From Microvirga alba (lineage in GTDB: Bacteria; Pseudomonadota; Alphaproteobacteria; Rhizobiales; Beijerinckiaceae): a DNA stretch of 64,000 nucleotides. The position numbers were made by a program, and so were the translations under genes. The stretch spans positions 434,001 through 498,000 of the forward strand of contig NZ_JADQDO010000002.1 of NCBI RefSeq assembly GCF_015694465.1. Reading direction: 5' to 3'. Of the stretch, positions 25,531-34,881 are shown in pieces (position 1 is the stretch's first letter; each line of letters begins with the position of its first letter). A model generated the notes under the pieces. The model saw only the letters and a program-made list of their open reading frames with translations, had not been told where the DNA came from and made no database searches.

Positions 25531-27717
25531 ATGACGACCCAATTCCTGACAGCCGGAGCCCTGGATTTCACGATTGCTGAGGTGAATTCCGGCGATACCC
25601 CCCTCATTATCGGCACCATCAGCCAGGCCGGGGACCCTGCGGATGTGTCCTATGCCGTTCAGGGTGGGGTGAACAGCCTGTTTACCATTGTCGCAGAAGG
25701 CGGCGAATATAAGCTCGCATTGAAAGCTCATAGTTCTCTCAACTACGAGGCCTCTGCCGACCATAAGGTGAATGCGGTCATCGTCCTGAACACGGACCTC
25801 GGCGAGCCCACCTATCGAAACGTGGTTGTAACGCTGACCGACGTCAACGAGAGGCCGGTCCTGACGGTGCCGACCGCCCCTCTCCTGACGGCGGACAATG
25901 CGCCCGCCTTCAAACCCTTTGAGATCGTGGCGATCTCCGATGAGGATATTGGCGACGAACTGACGGTTTCCATCAGCTTTGACACCAGCCTCGGAACGCT
26001 CGGCAATCTCGGCGGCGGCACTGTCGATACCGAAACCGGAACTTACACGGTCAAGGGCTCCGCGGCGCTCGTTCAGGCCGCGGTCAAGGCATTGGCCTTC
26101 GATCCCCGCGACCGCCCCGCCGCAGCCGGCTCGCAGGAGATGATCAGATTCACGATCAAGGTCGAGGACAAGGAAGGTCTCAAGGTTGAAAAGACCGTCG
26201 ACGTTGTGTCCACCACCCACAATCATCTTCCAACCGATGTCGCCCTCTCGAACAACAAGATCGTCGAAAATTCGGCATCGGTGACCGTCGGCACCTTGAG
26301 CGCCAACGACTTCAACGGTGACACCCTGACATTCACCCTCGTCACGGATGCGACCGGCGCCGAGGAAAAAACCGACGGCCCCTTCGTCGTGAAGACGGAA
26401 ATCGTCGACGGAAATACCGTCTACGCGCTCGCGACCGCCGGGGGGATCGACATCGACGTCAAGGAAACCCACGCCGTCTGGATCAAGGTGAATGACGGCC
26501 ACGGGGGAATCGTGACGAAGAAGTTCGACGTCACGATCAACCCGGACAATACGATTCCGATGGTCGTGGTCGATGCGGCCAAGGCGTGGATTCAGACTGA
26601 GGATAACGGCCCGAGCGTGGCGCCGTTCACGGGCGTCACCTTCGACGACGGCGACGACAATGATGACCTCACGGTCAAGATTTCGTTCACCGCCGCCAAT
26701 GGCGTGCTCGAAAACTTCGGCACCGCCCCCTCCGAGGTCGCCGACGGCGTCAAGACCTACACGTTCAAGGGCAAGGCTGCCGATCTGGCCACGACCCTGG
26801 CCGCCGTGAAGTTCAACCCGACCGACAATCCGACCGGAATAACGGGCGACGGGCTCACCACGACCTTCACCATCTCGGTCACCGATGACGCTCACCCCAC
26901 CCCGGCCACGAACCGCACCGTGACGGTGATCTCCGTGGTGGCCAACCGCGCCCCGACGGATATCAAGCTGAGCGGCAGCCTGTCGGTGCTGGAAATGGCG
27001 GATACCGACACCCTCGTCGGCGCTCTGTCGGCGGTCGACACCAATGCCGAGGAGACCTTCACCTACAAGCTCGTCGATGATGCGGGCGGCCGCTTCAAGC
27101 TCGACGCGAGCGGAACCAAACTCGTGGTGGCCAACGGCCTGAAGCTCGATTACGAGCAGGCCAAGTCGCACACGATCAAGGTGCAAGTGAAAGACAAGGA
27201 GGGGGCCACCTTCGAGAAGACCTTCAAGATCGATGTCGGCGACGTGGCCGTCGAGAACCGGGTCGGTTCCGTCGGTGATGACTTCCTTGTCGGCGGCACC
27301 GGCAAGGACAACTTCAACGGCGGGGCCGGCAACGACACGCTCAGCGGCGGTCTCGGCAACGACACCCTGACCGGCGGCGCCGGCAAGGACGTGTTCGTGT
27401 TCGACACCAAGCTGAACGCGAAGAACAACCTCGACAAGATCGTCGACTTCAACGTCAAGGACGACACGATCTGGCTCGACAACGCCATCTTCACCAAGCT
27501 CGGCAAGAAAGGCTCGCCCACGAGCCCGGCGAAGCTCGACAAGAAGTTCTTCACCATCGGCGACAAGGCCAAGGATAAGGACGACTACATCGTCTACGAC
27601 AACAAGAAGGGCGTCCTCTATTACGATGCCGACGGTTCGGGTGCGGGCAAGGCTGTCGCCTTCGCCACGATCTCCAAGAACCTCAAGATGACCGCCGCCG
27701 ACTTCATGGTCATCTAA
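25531..27717 (+). CDS. Cadherin-like/RTX secreted protein
   Basis: 728 residues with no signal peptide. Several cadherin-like beta-sandwich repeats (junctions LTDVNERP, NHLPTDVALS and NRAPTDIKLS) are followed at about 575-620 by RTX nonapeptides (GGAGNDTLSGGLGNDTLTGG) and a 105-residue tail ending DFMVI. The cadherin-like repeat just before the RTX block and the tail match the large RTX proteins at 54139 and 58163. Likely exported by type I secretion and, by analogy with similar repeat proteins, a surface adhesin or matrix protein. ATG has AAGGA about 11 bp upstream. Strong terminator follows. Confidence 0.9.
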   Translation: MTTQFLTAGALDFTIAEVNSGDTPLIIGTISQAGDPADVSYAVQGGVNSLFTIVAEGGEYKLALKAHSSLNYEASADHKVNAVIVLNTDLGEPTYRNVVVTLTDVNERPVLTVPTAPLLTADNAPAFKPFEIVAISDEDIGDELTVSISFDTSLGTLGNLGGGTVDTETGTYTVKGSAALVQAAVKALAFDPRDRPAAAGSQEMIRFTIKVEDKEGLKVEKTVDVVSTTHNHLPTDVALSNNKIVENSASVTVGTLSANDFNGDTLTFTLVTDATGAEEKTDGPFVVKTEIVDGNTVYALATAGGIDIDVKETHAVWIKVNDGHGGIVTKKFDVTINPDNTIPMVVVDAAKAWIQTEDNGPSVAPFTGVTFDDGDDNDDLTVKISFTAANGVLENFGTAPSEVADGVKTYTFKGKAADLATTLAAVKFNPTDNPTGITGDGLTTTFTISVTDDAHPTPATNRTVTVISVVANRAPTDIKLSGSLSVLEMADTDTLVGALSAVDTNAEETFTYKLVDDAGGRFKLDASGTKLVVANGLKLDYEQAKSHTIKVQVKDKEGATFEKTFKIDVGDVAVENRVGSVGDDFLVGGTGKDNFNGGAGNDTLSGGLGNDTLTGGAGKDVFVFDTKLNAKNNLDKIVDFNVKDDTIWLDNAIFTKLGKKGSPTSPAKLDKKFFTIGDKAKDKDDYIVYDNKKGVLYYDADGSGAGKAVAFATISKNLKMTAADFMVI

Positions 27718-27749
27718 GCGCGGATCATTCCGCCACGACAAATCGATGG

Positions 27750-27785
27750 AAGGCCCCGGCAGCAAAACTGCCGGGGCCTTCATGC
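27750..27785 (+). terminator. Terminator of the RTX gene
   Basis: Perfect 13-bp stem AAGGCCCCGGCAG/CTGCCGGGGCCTT with loop CAAAA. The GCCCCGGCAG core is the same as in the terminators after the RTX gene at 54139 and after the RTX tail remnant at 43943. Confidence 0.88.
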
Positions 27786-27808
27786 TTTACGGCGGCGTTG
27801 GTCGCGAA

Positions 27809-28216
27809 TTACCCCGCTGCGGCTTCGATGGCTTCCATGTCCTCATCAGAAAGGCCGAAATGATGGCCGATCTCATGCACCAGAACATGGGTGACGAGCG
27901 CGCCGAGGCTATCCTCGTGCTCGGCCCAGTAATCGAGGATCGGACGGCGATAGAGCCAGACCATATTGGGAAACTGGCCCGTGTGCATGATGCCGCCGGT
28001 TTGCGCGAGGCCGACGCCGCGAAACAGGCCGAGCAGATCGAACGGCGTTTCGCACTCCATCTCGCGCAATGTCTCGTCGTCGGGAAAATCGTCGATCTTG
28101 ATGACAACGCCTTCGCAAAGCGCGCGAAACTCTTCCGGCAGGCGCCGGAAGGCGGCGTCCGCAAGAATCTCGAAATCCGCCAGGGACGGAGCTTGCAGGT
28201 TTGCCAGATCGGTCAT
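27809..28216 (-). CDS. Zincin-like metallopeptidase family protein
   Basis: 135 residues. Ends with HEIGHHFGLSDED; His114, Glu115 and His118 form an HExxH zinc site, with an Asp of the GLSD segment as probable third ligand. This small metallopeptidase family is widespread in actinobacteria and alphaproteobacteria; its substrates are unknown. Begins 4 bp after the stop of the 98-residue protein gene, in line with leuC, so the three are probably co-transcribed. Confidence 0.88.
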   Translation of the reverse strand: MTDLANLQAPSLADFEILADAAFRRLPEEFRALCEGVVIKIDDFPDDETLREMECETPFDLLGLFRGVGLAQTGGIMHTGQFPNMVWLYRRPILDYWAEHEDSLGALVTHVLVHEIGHHFGLSDEDMEAIEAAAG

Positions 28217-28220
28217 GGAA

Positions 28221-28517
28221 TCACAGGAGACGAAGCTGCACCGCAAGCCAATAGGCCAGGACCACGAAGCCGATCACCGACAACGCGCGACCGATGCGGC
28301 GGCCCCACAATTCGATGGGGTCGGTGCCGCCGCCTTCCGCGTCGCCGATGGCGTCCTTTGCCGAAAAGTGATCCCGCAGCCGGTTGCTCGTGCGGGACAG
28401 GGACGAGGTGCCGAGGGTCTCGGAATCCCGCTGGACGCGTTCCAGCGCCTCGCGGGATTCCCGTTCGCGATCCTGCGGCGTTTCGGTCACCTCAGGCCCA
28501 TTGGCGAATGTCGACAA
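28221..28517 (-). CDS. Small tail-anchored membrane protein
   Basis: 98 residues. A charged, Glu/Arg-rich helical N-terminal part with coiled-coil potential ([16 protein letters not shown]) and one C-terminal membrane segment (about 78-96). No recognised domain. Its start overlaps the leuC 3' end by 26 bp, pointing to translational coupling. Confidence 0.7.
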   Translation of the reverse strand: MSTFANGPEVTETPQDRERESREALERVQRDSETLGTSSLSRTSNRLRDHFSAKDAIGDAEGGGTDPIELWGRRIGRALSVIGFVVLAYWLAVQLRLL

Positions 28518-29898
28518 ACCGGCCCGCTATCGCCGCCGCCGCCGCCATGGCGGGGGAGACGAGGTGCGTGCGGCCCTTGAAGCCCTGGCGGCCCTCGAAG
28601 TTACGGTTCGAGGTCGAGGCGCAGCGCTCCTGCGGGCTCAGGCGGTCGGCGTTCATGGCCAGGCACATGGAGCAGCCGGGCTCACGCCAGTCGAAGCCGG
28701 CGGCCTTGAAGATCTTGTCGAGACCCTCGGCCTCGGCCTGCATCTTCACGATGCCGGAGCCGGGCACGATCATGGCGTTCACCGCCTGATGGACCTGGCG
28801 GCCTTCCACGACCTTGGCCACGGCGCGCAGGTCTTCGATGCGGCCGTTGGTGCAGGAACCGATGAAGACGCGGTCAAGCGTGATGTCGGTGATCTTGGTG
28901 CCGGGCTTGAGGCCCATATATTCCAGCGCGCGCCACTTGGAGATACGCTTGTTCTCGTCCTTGATGTCGTCCGGGTTCGGCACCGCGCCGGCCACCGAGA
29001 TGACGTCTTCCGGGCTCGTGCCCCAGGTCACGATGGGCGGCAGGTTCGCCGCATCGAGCCTGAGCTCGGTGTCGAAGAACGCGCCTTCGTCGGTGCGCAA
29101 GGAATCCCAATAGCGCACGGCCTCGTCCCATGCCGCGCCCTTCGGGGCCTTGGGGCGGTCCTTCAGGTAGGCATAGGTCTTCTCGTCGGGAGCGACCATG
29201 CCCGCGCGCGCGCCGCCTTCGATGGCCATGTTGCAGACCGTCATGCGGCCTTCCATGGACAGCGAGCGGATGGCTTCGCCCGCATATTCCATCACGTGGC
29301 CGGTGCCGCCGGCGGTGCCGGTCTCACCGATGATGGCGAGGATGATGTCCTTCGCCGTCACGCCTTCGGGCAGCTTGCCGTCGACGGTGACGCGGAAATT
29401 CTTGGCCTTCTTCTGGATCAGCGTCTGGGTCGCGAGCACGTGCTCGACTTCCGATGTGCCGATGCCGTGCGCCAGCGAGCCGAACGCGCCGTGGGTCGAG
29501 GTGTGGCTGTCGCCGCAGACGATGGTCATGCCAGGCAGGGTGAAGCCTTGCTCCGGGCCGACCACGTGCACGATGCCCTGACGGGTATCGAGTTCGTTGT
29601 AATACTCGACGCCGAATTCCTTGGCGTTCTGGGCCAAGGTTTCGACCTGCGTCGCGGATTCGGGATCGTCGATGCCCTTGGAGCGGTCCGTCGTCGGCAC
29701 GTTGTGATCGACCACGGCCAGCGTCTTCTGCGGCTGGCGCACCTTGCGGCCGGTATTGCGCAGACCCTCGAAGGCCTGCGGGCTCGTCACTTCATGCACG
29801 AGGTGGCGGTCAATGTAGAGGAGGCACGTCCCATCATCCTGCTGATCGACGACGTGGTCGTCCCAGATCTTGTCATAGAGGGTGCGGGCTTTGGCCAT
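28492..29898 (-). CDS. leuC: 3-Isopropylmalate dehydratase large subunit
   Basis: 468 residues. Aconitase-family signatures: [27 protein letters not shown] and a CSMCLAMN segment supply the three 4Fe-4S cysteines. Works with LeuD in leucine synthesis. Followed by two overlapping or closely spaced small genes on the same strand. Upstream, rplS is 214 bp away on the same strand, with a terminator in between. Confidence 0.97.
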   Translation of the reverse strand: MAKARTLYDKIWDDHVVDQQDDGTCLLYIDRHLVHEVTSPQAFEGLRNTGRKVRQPQKTLAVVDHNVPTTDRSKGIDDPESATQVETLAQNAKEFGVEYYNELDTRQGIVHVVGPEQGFTLPGMTIVCGDSHTSTHGAFGSLAHGIGTSEVEHVLATQTLIQKKAKNFRVTVDGKLPEGVTAKDIILAIIGETGTAGGTGHVMEYAGEAIRSLSMEGRMTVCNMAIEGGARAGMVAPDEKTYAYLKDRPKAPKGAAWDEAVRYWDSLRTDEGAFFDTELRLDAANLPPIVTWGTSPEDVISVAGAVPNPDDIKDENKRISKWRALEYMGLKPGTKITDITLDRVFIGSCTNGRIEDLRAVAKVVEGRQVHQAVNAMIVPGSGIVKMQAEAEGLDKIFKAAGFDWREPGCSMCLAMNADRLSPQERCASTSNRNFEGRQGFKGRTHLVSPAMAAAAAIAGRFVDIRQWA

Positions 29899-30054
29899 TG
29901 TTCCTGTTCCACCGATAGAGGGTTCGACTTGGTGTTTAGCGGGACTCGCTCACGAGGAAAAGGTGTCCCGAGAGCGCAGAGCTTTGAAAGTATCGCATAG
30001 CTGACAGGTAACGTGGCGCAATAAAATTGTTACGCTCCACATTTGGGCCAGACA

Positions 30055-30084
30055 GCAAAAAAGCGCGGCCGGGACCGCGCTTTT
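30055..30084 (-). terminator. Terminator of rplS
   Basis: On the minus strand, stem AAAAGCGCGG/CCGCGCTTTT is followed by a run of six T. It lies 29 bp after the rplS stop. Confidence 0.9.
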
Positions 30085-30112
30085 CAAACCTTCGCAGGAT
30101 ATGCGGTGCCGC

Positions 30113-30493
30113 TTACTTAGCGGCAGACTTGTCCTGCTGGCGGTCGGTGCGCTCGGCGATACGAGCCGACTTGCCGCGACGGTCGCGCAAGTAATACAGC
30201 TTGGCGCGGCGAACGGCGCCACGGCGCACGACCTTGATGGAATCGATCATCGGCGAATAGACCGGGAACACGCGCTCGACGCCTTCGCCGTAAGAGATCT
30301 TGCGGACCGTGAAGCTCTCCTGGAAGCCGGCGCCGGAACGGGCGATGCAAACGCCTTCATAGGCCTGCACGCGGCTACGGTCGCCTTCCTTCACCTTCAC
30401 GTTGACGATGACGGTGTCGCCGGGCTGGAAATCCGGAATGGTCTTGCCGAGCTTTTCGATCTGCTCTTTTTCGAGCGTCTGAATGATATTCAT
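30113..30493 (-). CDS. rplS: 50S ribosomal protein L19
   Basis: 126 residues. [51 protein letters not shown] and [15 protein letters not shown] are the family core. Sits at the 30S-50S interface. GGCAGGAG precedes the ATG. In most alphaproteobacteria it directly follows trmD; here a two-gene insert on the opposite strand separates them. Confidence 0.98.
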   Translation of the reverse strand: MNIIQTLEKEQIEKLGKTIPDFQPGDTVIVNVKVKEGDRSRVQAYEGVCIARSGAGFQESFTVRKISYGEGVERVFPVYSPMIDSIKVVRRGAVRRAKLYYLRDRRGKSARIAERTDRQQDKSAAK

Positions 30494-30799
30494 GTCTATA
30501 CTCCTGCCGTTGCAAGGTCTCGGGCGCTGCCTGAGCCTTACTGGATTTCGGCGTCCTGTTTTAAGTTGAGGCGGCGGCTATACAGGGTTTTTGTGGGGTT
30601 GTCGAGGGAGGAGAGGGAATCCCCGACGCATCGCCACGGGGCGCTAAGCCAGACAAAAGCGATCCTTCATTGCCTGTTAAAAGGACGTCCGTTCTATTGC
30701 TATAGCGTGGCAAAAGGGTAACCGTTTGACCGCGCAGGTACGCCGTTGCGCATGACAGCCCGGGTTTGGCCCACGCGCCCGCAGGGAGAAATCTTTCCG
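30494..30799. other. Divergent intergenic region
   Basis: 306 bp between rplS and the DMT transporter gene, read outward on both sides, so it should hold both promoters. It contains a GC-rich left half and a more AT-rich right half (TTGCTATAGCG about 30696). No gene or clear hairpin was identified. Confidence 0.35.
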
Positions 30800-31810
30800 A
30801 TGGCAAGCAGGAGCCCCAGTCTCGGCATTGGGCTGTCTTTCGTCTGTCTGGCCATTCTTGGGGTCATGCCAGTCATATCGAACGGCCGCCCGGACAATTT
30901 CGACGCTTTGAGCTTCGCCTGCTGCCTTTCGTTCTGGCAGCTCCTCTGTTCATTTCCGTTGCTCCTTCACGAACGGCGTTCGGCCGGAAGGAGCGTTTCC
31001 GCGCCGCAGTGCCCGTCGCCCTTCAGGAGGCGGCGCACGCTCGCGATCACCTTGGTTACCGGCGCGATTTTCGGGCTGTCGACCTACATGTATGTCCTGG
31101 CGGTCGAAAAGGCGGGCGCTGTCAGCGCGGCGATCGCCATTCAGGCCTACCCGCTCTTCGCCATCCTCTGGGAGACCCTGTTCCTCGGCAGGAGAAAGAG
31201 CGTGGCGGAATTGGCTTTTACCGCTCTGATCATCCTAACGCTCTATTATCTGACCACGAACGGCACATGGCTAATCGGGAACTTCTCGTTCTGGTCGGTT
31301 TTTGCGCTCGGCATTCCGTTCCTGTGGAGCGTGGCGCATGTCATCCTGAAGGAATTACTGGTCACGACGTCGATCACGCCGAGCCAGGTGACGTTTTCAC
31401 GGGTGCTGATTTCGACGGCCTTGCTCCTTGCCCTCCATATCGTGCTCGGACGCGCGGACGTGCTTTTCAGTGACCTGACAAATCCCGAATTTCAAAAGTT
31501 CGCGTTCTTCATGGGGCTTGTCTATTATCTGGAGCTGATCGTCTGGTTCTACGCCGTGAAATACATCGACGTATCGCTCGCCAGTTCTATCACCGTACCT
31601 TCACCGGCTGTGACGATGGGTTTTGCCGTCCTGTTCTTGAATGAAGCCATTCAACCCTATCAGTTGATCGCGATCGCGTTCATCGCTCTCGGCATGTACG
31701 GATTGCTGTTTACGGGCGGGAGGAATAGGCGAGTGGCGACTTCTCGGGAGAGGAGTCCGGCGGCCGGTGACAGCAGGGCGCCGCATCGGGAAAAGGCACA
31801 GCCATCATGA
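30800..31810 (+). CDS. EamA/DMT-family transporter
   Basis: 336 residues, about ten membrane segments arranged as two EamA repeats (for example YMYVLAVEKAGAVSAAIAIQ and YAVKYIDVSLASSITVPSP). Family members export or import small metabolites such as amino acids. ATG at 30800 follows GGGAGA. It overlaps the next gene by 4 bp (ATGA), so transporter and PLP enzyme form one unit; export of the enzyme's product or a related thiol amino acid is a reasonable guess. Confidence 0.88.
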   Translation: MASRSPSLGIGLSFVCLAILGVMPVISNGRPDNFDALSFACCLSFWQLLCSFPLLLHERRSAGRSVSAPQCPSPFRRRRTLAITLVTGAIFGLSTYMYVLAVEKAGAVSAAIAIQAYPLFAILWETLFLGRRKSVAELAFTALIILTLYYLTTNGTWLIGNFSFWSVFALGIPFLWSVAHVILKELLVTTSITPSQVTFSRVLISTALLLALHIVLGRADVLFSDLTNPEFQKFAFFMGLVYYLELIVWFYAVKYIDVSLASSITVPSPAVTMGFAVLFLNEAIQPYQLIAIAFIALGMYGLLFTGGRNRRVATSRERSPAAGDSRAPHREKAQPS

Positions 31811-32757
31811 GCGAATCGCGGCGGGACATTCTTCAATGCATCGGCAACACGTCTCTGACGGCGTTGCGCAACATCGTGCCCGCGAACGGCTCCCGCATCC
31901 TGCTGAAGCTGGAAAACGAGAACCCCACCGGCAGCATGAAAGACCGCATGGCGTTTGCCATGATCGAAGCGGCGGAGGCGGATGGACGCCTCGCGCCGGG
32001 CGGCTCCGTCGTCGAGTACACGGGCGGCAGTACGGGCGTGTCCCTGTCTCTCATCTGCGCAGTGAAGGGATACCCGCTTCATATCGTGACGTCGGATGCC
32101 TTCGCCCGGGAAAAGCTCGATCATATGAGCATCCTGGGAGCGAGGCTTCACATCGTGCCAAGCGACGGCGGGCGCATGACGGAGAAGCTGACGCGGGGTA
32201 TGATCGAGGCCGCCCGCATCATCGCGGAAGAAACCGGCTCCTTCTGGACCGACCAGATGAAGAACAGAGACCAGCTCGCCGCCTATCACGGCATGGCGGA
32301 GGAAATCTGGGCTCAGACGGGCGGTCGGATCGACGGCTTCGTTCAGAGCGTGGGAACGGCGGCGTCCCTACGGGGAATCGCGGAGGCCCTGCGCCGCCGG
32401 GACGAACGGATCGACATCGTTGCCGTGGAGCCCTCCGAATCGCCGGTTCTGTCGGGCGGCCCGCCGGGAGCCCACAAGATCGACGGCATCGGTGCGGGTT
32501 ATGTGGTCCCGCTCTGGCAGGATGGCATCGCCAACCGGATTGAACGGGTTTCCACCGAAGAGGCCATCGCCATGGCTTTTCGGCTGGCGCGCGAAGAGGG
32601 CCTGTTTGCGGGTGCCTCCACCGGTGCCAATGTCATCGCTGCTTTGCGGCTGGCCGAACAGATGGGACCTGACGCCACCATCGTCACCATCATGTGCGAT
32701 ACCGGGATGAAATATCTCAGGTCCTATGGAACGAGGCTCGAAGAGACATCCCGATGA
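31807..32757 (+). CDS. Cysteine synthase-like PLP enzyme
   Basis: 316 residues, fold-type II. N-terminal IGNTSLTAL, PLP lysine in NPTGSMKDRMA, phosphate-binding or substrate loop TGGSTGVSL, and SVGTAASLRGIAEAL in place of the usual GTGGT loop. Closest in form to CysK/CysM beta-replacing enzymes, but the altered glycine loop argues for a specialised subgroup rather than housekeeping O-acetylserine sulfhydrylase. Coupled to the upstream EamA gene. Converges on trmD, 15 bp away. Confidence 0.85.
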   Translation: MSESRRDILQCIGNTSLTALRNIVPANGSRILLKLENENPTGSMKDRMAFAMIEAAEADGRLAPGGSVVEYTGGSTGVSLSLICAVKGYPLHIVTSDAFAREKLDHMSILGARLHIVPSDGGRMTEKLTRGMIEAARIIAEETGSFWTDQMKNRDQLAAYHGMAEEIWAQTGGRIDGFVQSVGTAASLRGIAEALRRRDERIDIVAVEPSESPVLSGGPPGAHKIDGIGAGYVVPLWQDGIANRIERVSTEEAIAMAFRLAREEGLFAGASTGANVIAALRLAEQMGPDATIVTIMCDTGMKYLRSYGTRLEETSR

Positions 32758-32772
32758 TGTCGAACGGAGCCG

Positions 32773-33456
32773 CTATCGTTCCAGCAGATCCGGCCGTCTT
32801 TCCCGCGTGATCCGATCCGATTCCGCGCGCCGCCATTTCTCGATGGTGGCGTGATTGCCGCCGAGCAGCACGTCGGGGATCGGGCGGCCCTCCCACTCGC
32901 GGGGCCGCGTGTAGTGCGGATATTCGAGGCGGTTGGTCTCGAAGCTCTCCTCCTGGCCGGAGGCTTCCTTGCCCATGACGCCGGGGAGCAAGCGCACGCA
33001 GGCATCGAGTACGACCATCGCGGCCATCTCACCGCCGGAAAGCACATAATCGCCGATGGAGACCTCTTCGAGGCCCCTGCCCTCGATCACCCGCTCGTCC
33101 ACGCCCTCGAACCGGCCGCAGACGATGACGATTCCCGGGCCCGCCGCCAGCTCGCGCACGCGGGCCTGCGTGAGAGGTTTGCCGCGCGGGCTCATGAGCA
33201 GTTTCGGGCGCGGATCGTCCGCCGGCACGGACGCGTCGATGGCCGCCGCCAGCACGTCGCAGCGAAGCACCATGCCGACGCCTCCGCCTGCCGGCGTGTC
33301 ATCGACATTCTTGTGTCGGCCGAGCCCATGATCGCGGATGTTTCTGGCCTCGAGGCTCCACACGCCACGCGACAGCGCGTCGCCGGAAAGCGACAGGCCG
33401 AGCGGGCCGGGAAACATGTCCGGGTAAAGGGTCAGGATCGTGGCGTCGAAGGTCAC
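32773..33456 (-). CDS. trmD: tRNA (guanine-37-N1)-methyltransferase
   Basis: 227 residues. [20 protein letters not shown] at the N-terminus, [13 protein letters not shown] and the SAM-binding trefoil knot [15 protein letters not shown] ... GDYVLSGGE are present. Methylates G37 of tRNAs to prevent frameshifting. Overlaps rimM by 4 bp (ATGA). Confidence 0.97.
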   Translation of the reverse strand: MTFDATILTLYPDMFPGPLGLSLSGDALSRGVWSLEARNIRDHGLGRHKNVDDTPAGGGVGMVLRCDVLAAAIDASVPADDPRPKLLMSPRGKPLTQARVRELAAGPGIVIVCGRFEGVDERVIEGRGLEEVSIGDYVLSGGEMAAMVVLDACVRLLPGVMGKEASGQEESFETNRLEYPHYTRPREWEGRPIPDVLLGGNHATIEKWRRAESDRITRERRPDLLER

Positions 33457-34154
33457 GATTCATCCTCAGGGGCGGCCTTCGCCGGCGCGAAGAAATCCTC
33501 CGGCGGCGCGATGACGATGCGCTTTTGCGCGATCTCGACAACCGGCACGAACGCTTTGGTGAACGGCAGGAACGCCGTCGGGCCCGTCAGCGCCGGGGCG
33601 ATTTCCAAAAGATCGCCGCCGCCGTAATTCGGCACGTCGATGATGGTGCCGAGAACGGTGCCGGTTTCATTCTGAACGGGCAAGCCGATGAGATCGGCCA
33701 GCAGAAATTCGTCTTCCTCGTCAGGTTCGGGAAGCTTGGCGCGCTCGAGATAAAGCTGGACGCGATTGAGAGCCTCCGCCCCCTCGCGCGAGGACACGCC
33801 TTCGACGCGCACAACGAGCATGTCGGCGGCGCCGCCCGGAGCCTGACGGGCATTCTTGAGGGACAGCGAGCGGCCATCGGCGGCGGTGAGCGGGTTGTAA
33901 TCCGCAATCGCTGCCGGATCGGCCGTATAGGATTTCAGCCGCACCTCGCCTTTGAGGCCATGGGCGCGACCGAATTCGCCGACGAGGACGAGATCCTCGC
34001 GTGTGGCTTCACCTCTCCCGACGGGAGAGGCCGGACCGGAGGTCCGGGTGAGGGGGGAGGGCTGTCCGGAGGGGGCACGCCCCTCACCCGCCGCGCTTTC
34101 GCGCGTCGACCTCTCCCCGTGAGAGAGGTTTTTGTACTGGCCCCGCCCCTTCAT
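33453..34154 (-). CDS. rimM: 16S rRNA processing protein RimM with repeat-derived N-terminus
   Basis: 233 residues. The RimM core begins at about residue 55 ([19 protein letters not shown]) and ends with the PRC-barrel part ([10 protein letters not shown]...FAPAK). Residues 10-52 are Gly/Ser/Pro/Arg-rich and are encoded by the palindromic repeat at 34011-34129. No ATG, GTG or TTG lies between the repeat and the core in this frame, so translation must start at ATG 34154, 6 bp after the rpsP stop, and read through the repeat. RimM assists 30S maturation with ribosomal protein S19. Confidence 0.93.
   Translation of the reverse strand: MKGRGQYKNLSHGERSTRESAAGEGRAPSGQPSPLTRTSGPASPVGRGEATREDLVLVGEFGRAHGLKGEVRLKSYTADPAAIADYNPLTAADGRSLSLKNARQAPGGAADMLVVRVEGVSSREGAEALNRVQLYLERAKLPEPDEEDEFLLADLIGLPVQNETGTVLGTIIDVPNYGGGDLLEIAPALTGPTAFLPFTKAFVPVVEIAQKRIVIAPPEDFFAPAKAAPEDES
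34011..34129 (-). repeat. Palindromic repeat inside the rimM reading frame
   Basis: Read on the minus strand it runs from ACCTCTCTCACGGGGAGAGG to CTCTCCCGTCGGGAGAGGT, with CCCTCACCCGGACCTCCGG in between. It aligns over its whole length with the intergenic copy at 23853. It is open in the rimM frame throughout. Confidence 0.88.
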
Positions 34155-34160
34155 CCGATC

Positions 34161-34523
34161 TTACGCAGCCTCGCCTTCAGCGGGAGCAGCGGCGGCAGCA
34201 GCCTTCGCCTCGGCGCGCTCCTGGGCCTTCTTGCCCGGAACGGCCTTCTCGGGGTTGTTGCGCGGGGTGCGCTTCAGGAGGCCGGCGGCGTCGATGAAAC
34301 GCAGCACGCGGTCGGTCGGCTGAGCGCCCTTGGCGAGCCAGGTCTTGATCTTCTCGACATCGAGAACGACGCGGCCGGCATCATCCTTCGGCTTCATCGG
34401 GTCGTAGGTGCCGACCTTCTCGATGAAACGGCCATCGCGCGGCGAACGGGCGTCGGCGACGACGATGCGGTAGTAGGGGCGCTTCTTCGCGCCACCACGG
34501 GTCAGACGGATCTTGAGGGACAT
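34161..34523 (-). CDS. rpsP: 30S ribosomal protein S16
   Basis: 120 residues. [42 protein letters not shown] is the diagnostic N-terminus in full; the C-terminal 35 residues are an Ala/Glu/Lys-rich extension common in Rhizobiales. Lies between chorismate mutase and rimM in one operon. Confidence 0.98.
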   Translation of the reverse strand: MSLKIRLTRGGAKKRPYYRIVVADARSPRDGRFIEKVGTYDPMKPKDDAGRVVLDVEKIKTWLAKGAQPTDRVLRFIDAAGLLKRTPRNNPEKAVPGKKAQERAEAKAAAAAAPAEGEAA

Positions 34524-34538
34524 GGGTTTCTCCTAGGT

Positions 34539-34874
34539 TTAACGTTTCTGTCCGCCAGCCATGCCGATGGCTTCGTGGTGGCGGATAACTTCCGTGACGA
34601 TGAAAGTCAGGAATTTCTCGGCGAAGTCCGGATCGAGCTTCGCGGTTTCAGCGAGAGAGCGCAGGCGTTTGATTTGCGCCGCTTCGCGGATCGGATCGGC
34701 GGGAGGCAAGCCGTGCCTGGCCTTATGCTCCCCCACCTTTTGCGTGAATTTGAAGCGCTCGGCCAGGGTATGGATGAGCACGGCATCAATGTTGTCGATG
34801 GAGGCGCGCAGACGCTGCAACTCGGCGCCGACGGCATCTTCCTGATCGTTCACAGCGGACATGACAGCGGACAT
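34539..34874 (-). CDS. Chorismate mutase (AroQ type)
   Basis: 111 residues. LQRLRASIDNIDAVLIHTLAER, KVGEHKARHGLPPADPIRE and the C-terminal helix IVTEVIRHHEAI have the all-helical AroQ pattern with its conserved Arg, Lys and Glu/Gln positions. Converts chorismate to prephenate for phenylalanine and tyrosine. ATG at 34874 (7 bp after the ffh stop) is chosen; ATG at 34862 is possible. Its position between ffh and rpsP is typical of alphaproteobacteria. Confidence 0.92.
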   Translation of the reverse strand: MSAVMSAVNDQEDAVGAELQRLRASIDNIDAVLIHTLAERFKFTQKVGEHKARHGLPPADPIREAAQIKRLRSLAETAKLDPDFAEKFLTFIVTEVIRHHEAIGMAGGQKR

Positions 34875-34881
34875 GGCGACC

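Noticed and set aside
25417..27783. Long antisense open frame (788 codons) opposite the RTX gene
   Set aside because: GC-rich Asp/Gly/Thr codons leave the opposite strand free of stops; composition is unnatural (Val/Asp/His-rich) and the RTX product on the plus strand is unmistakable. The same holds for frames opposite the RTX genes at 54139 and 58163.
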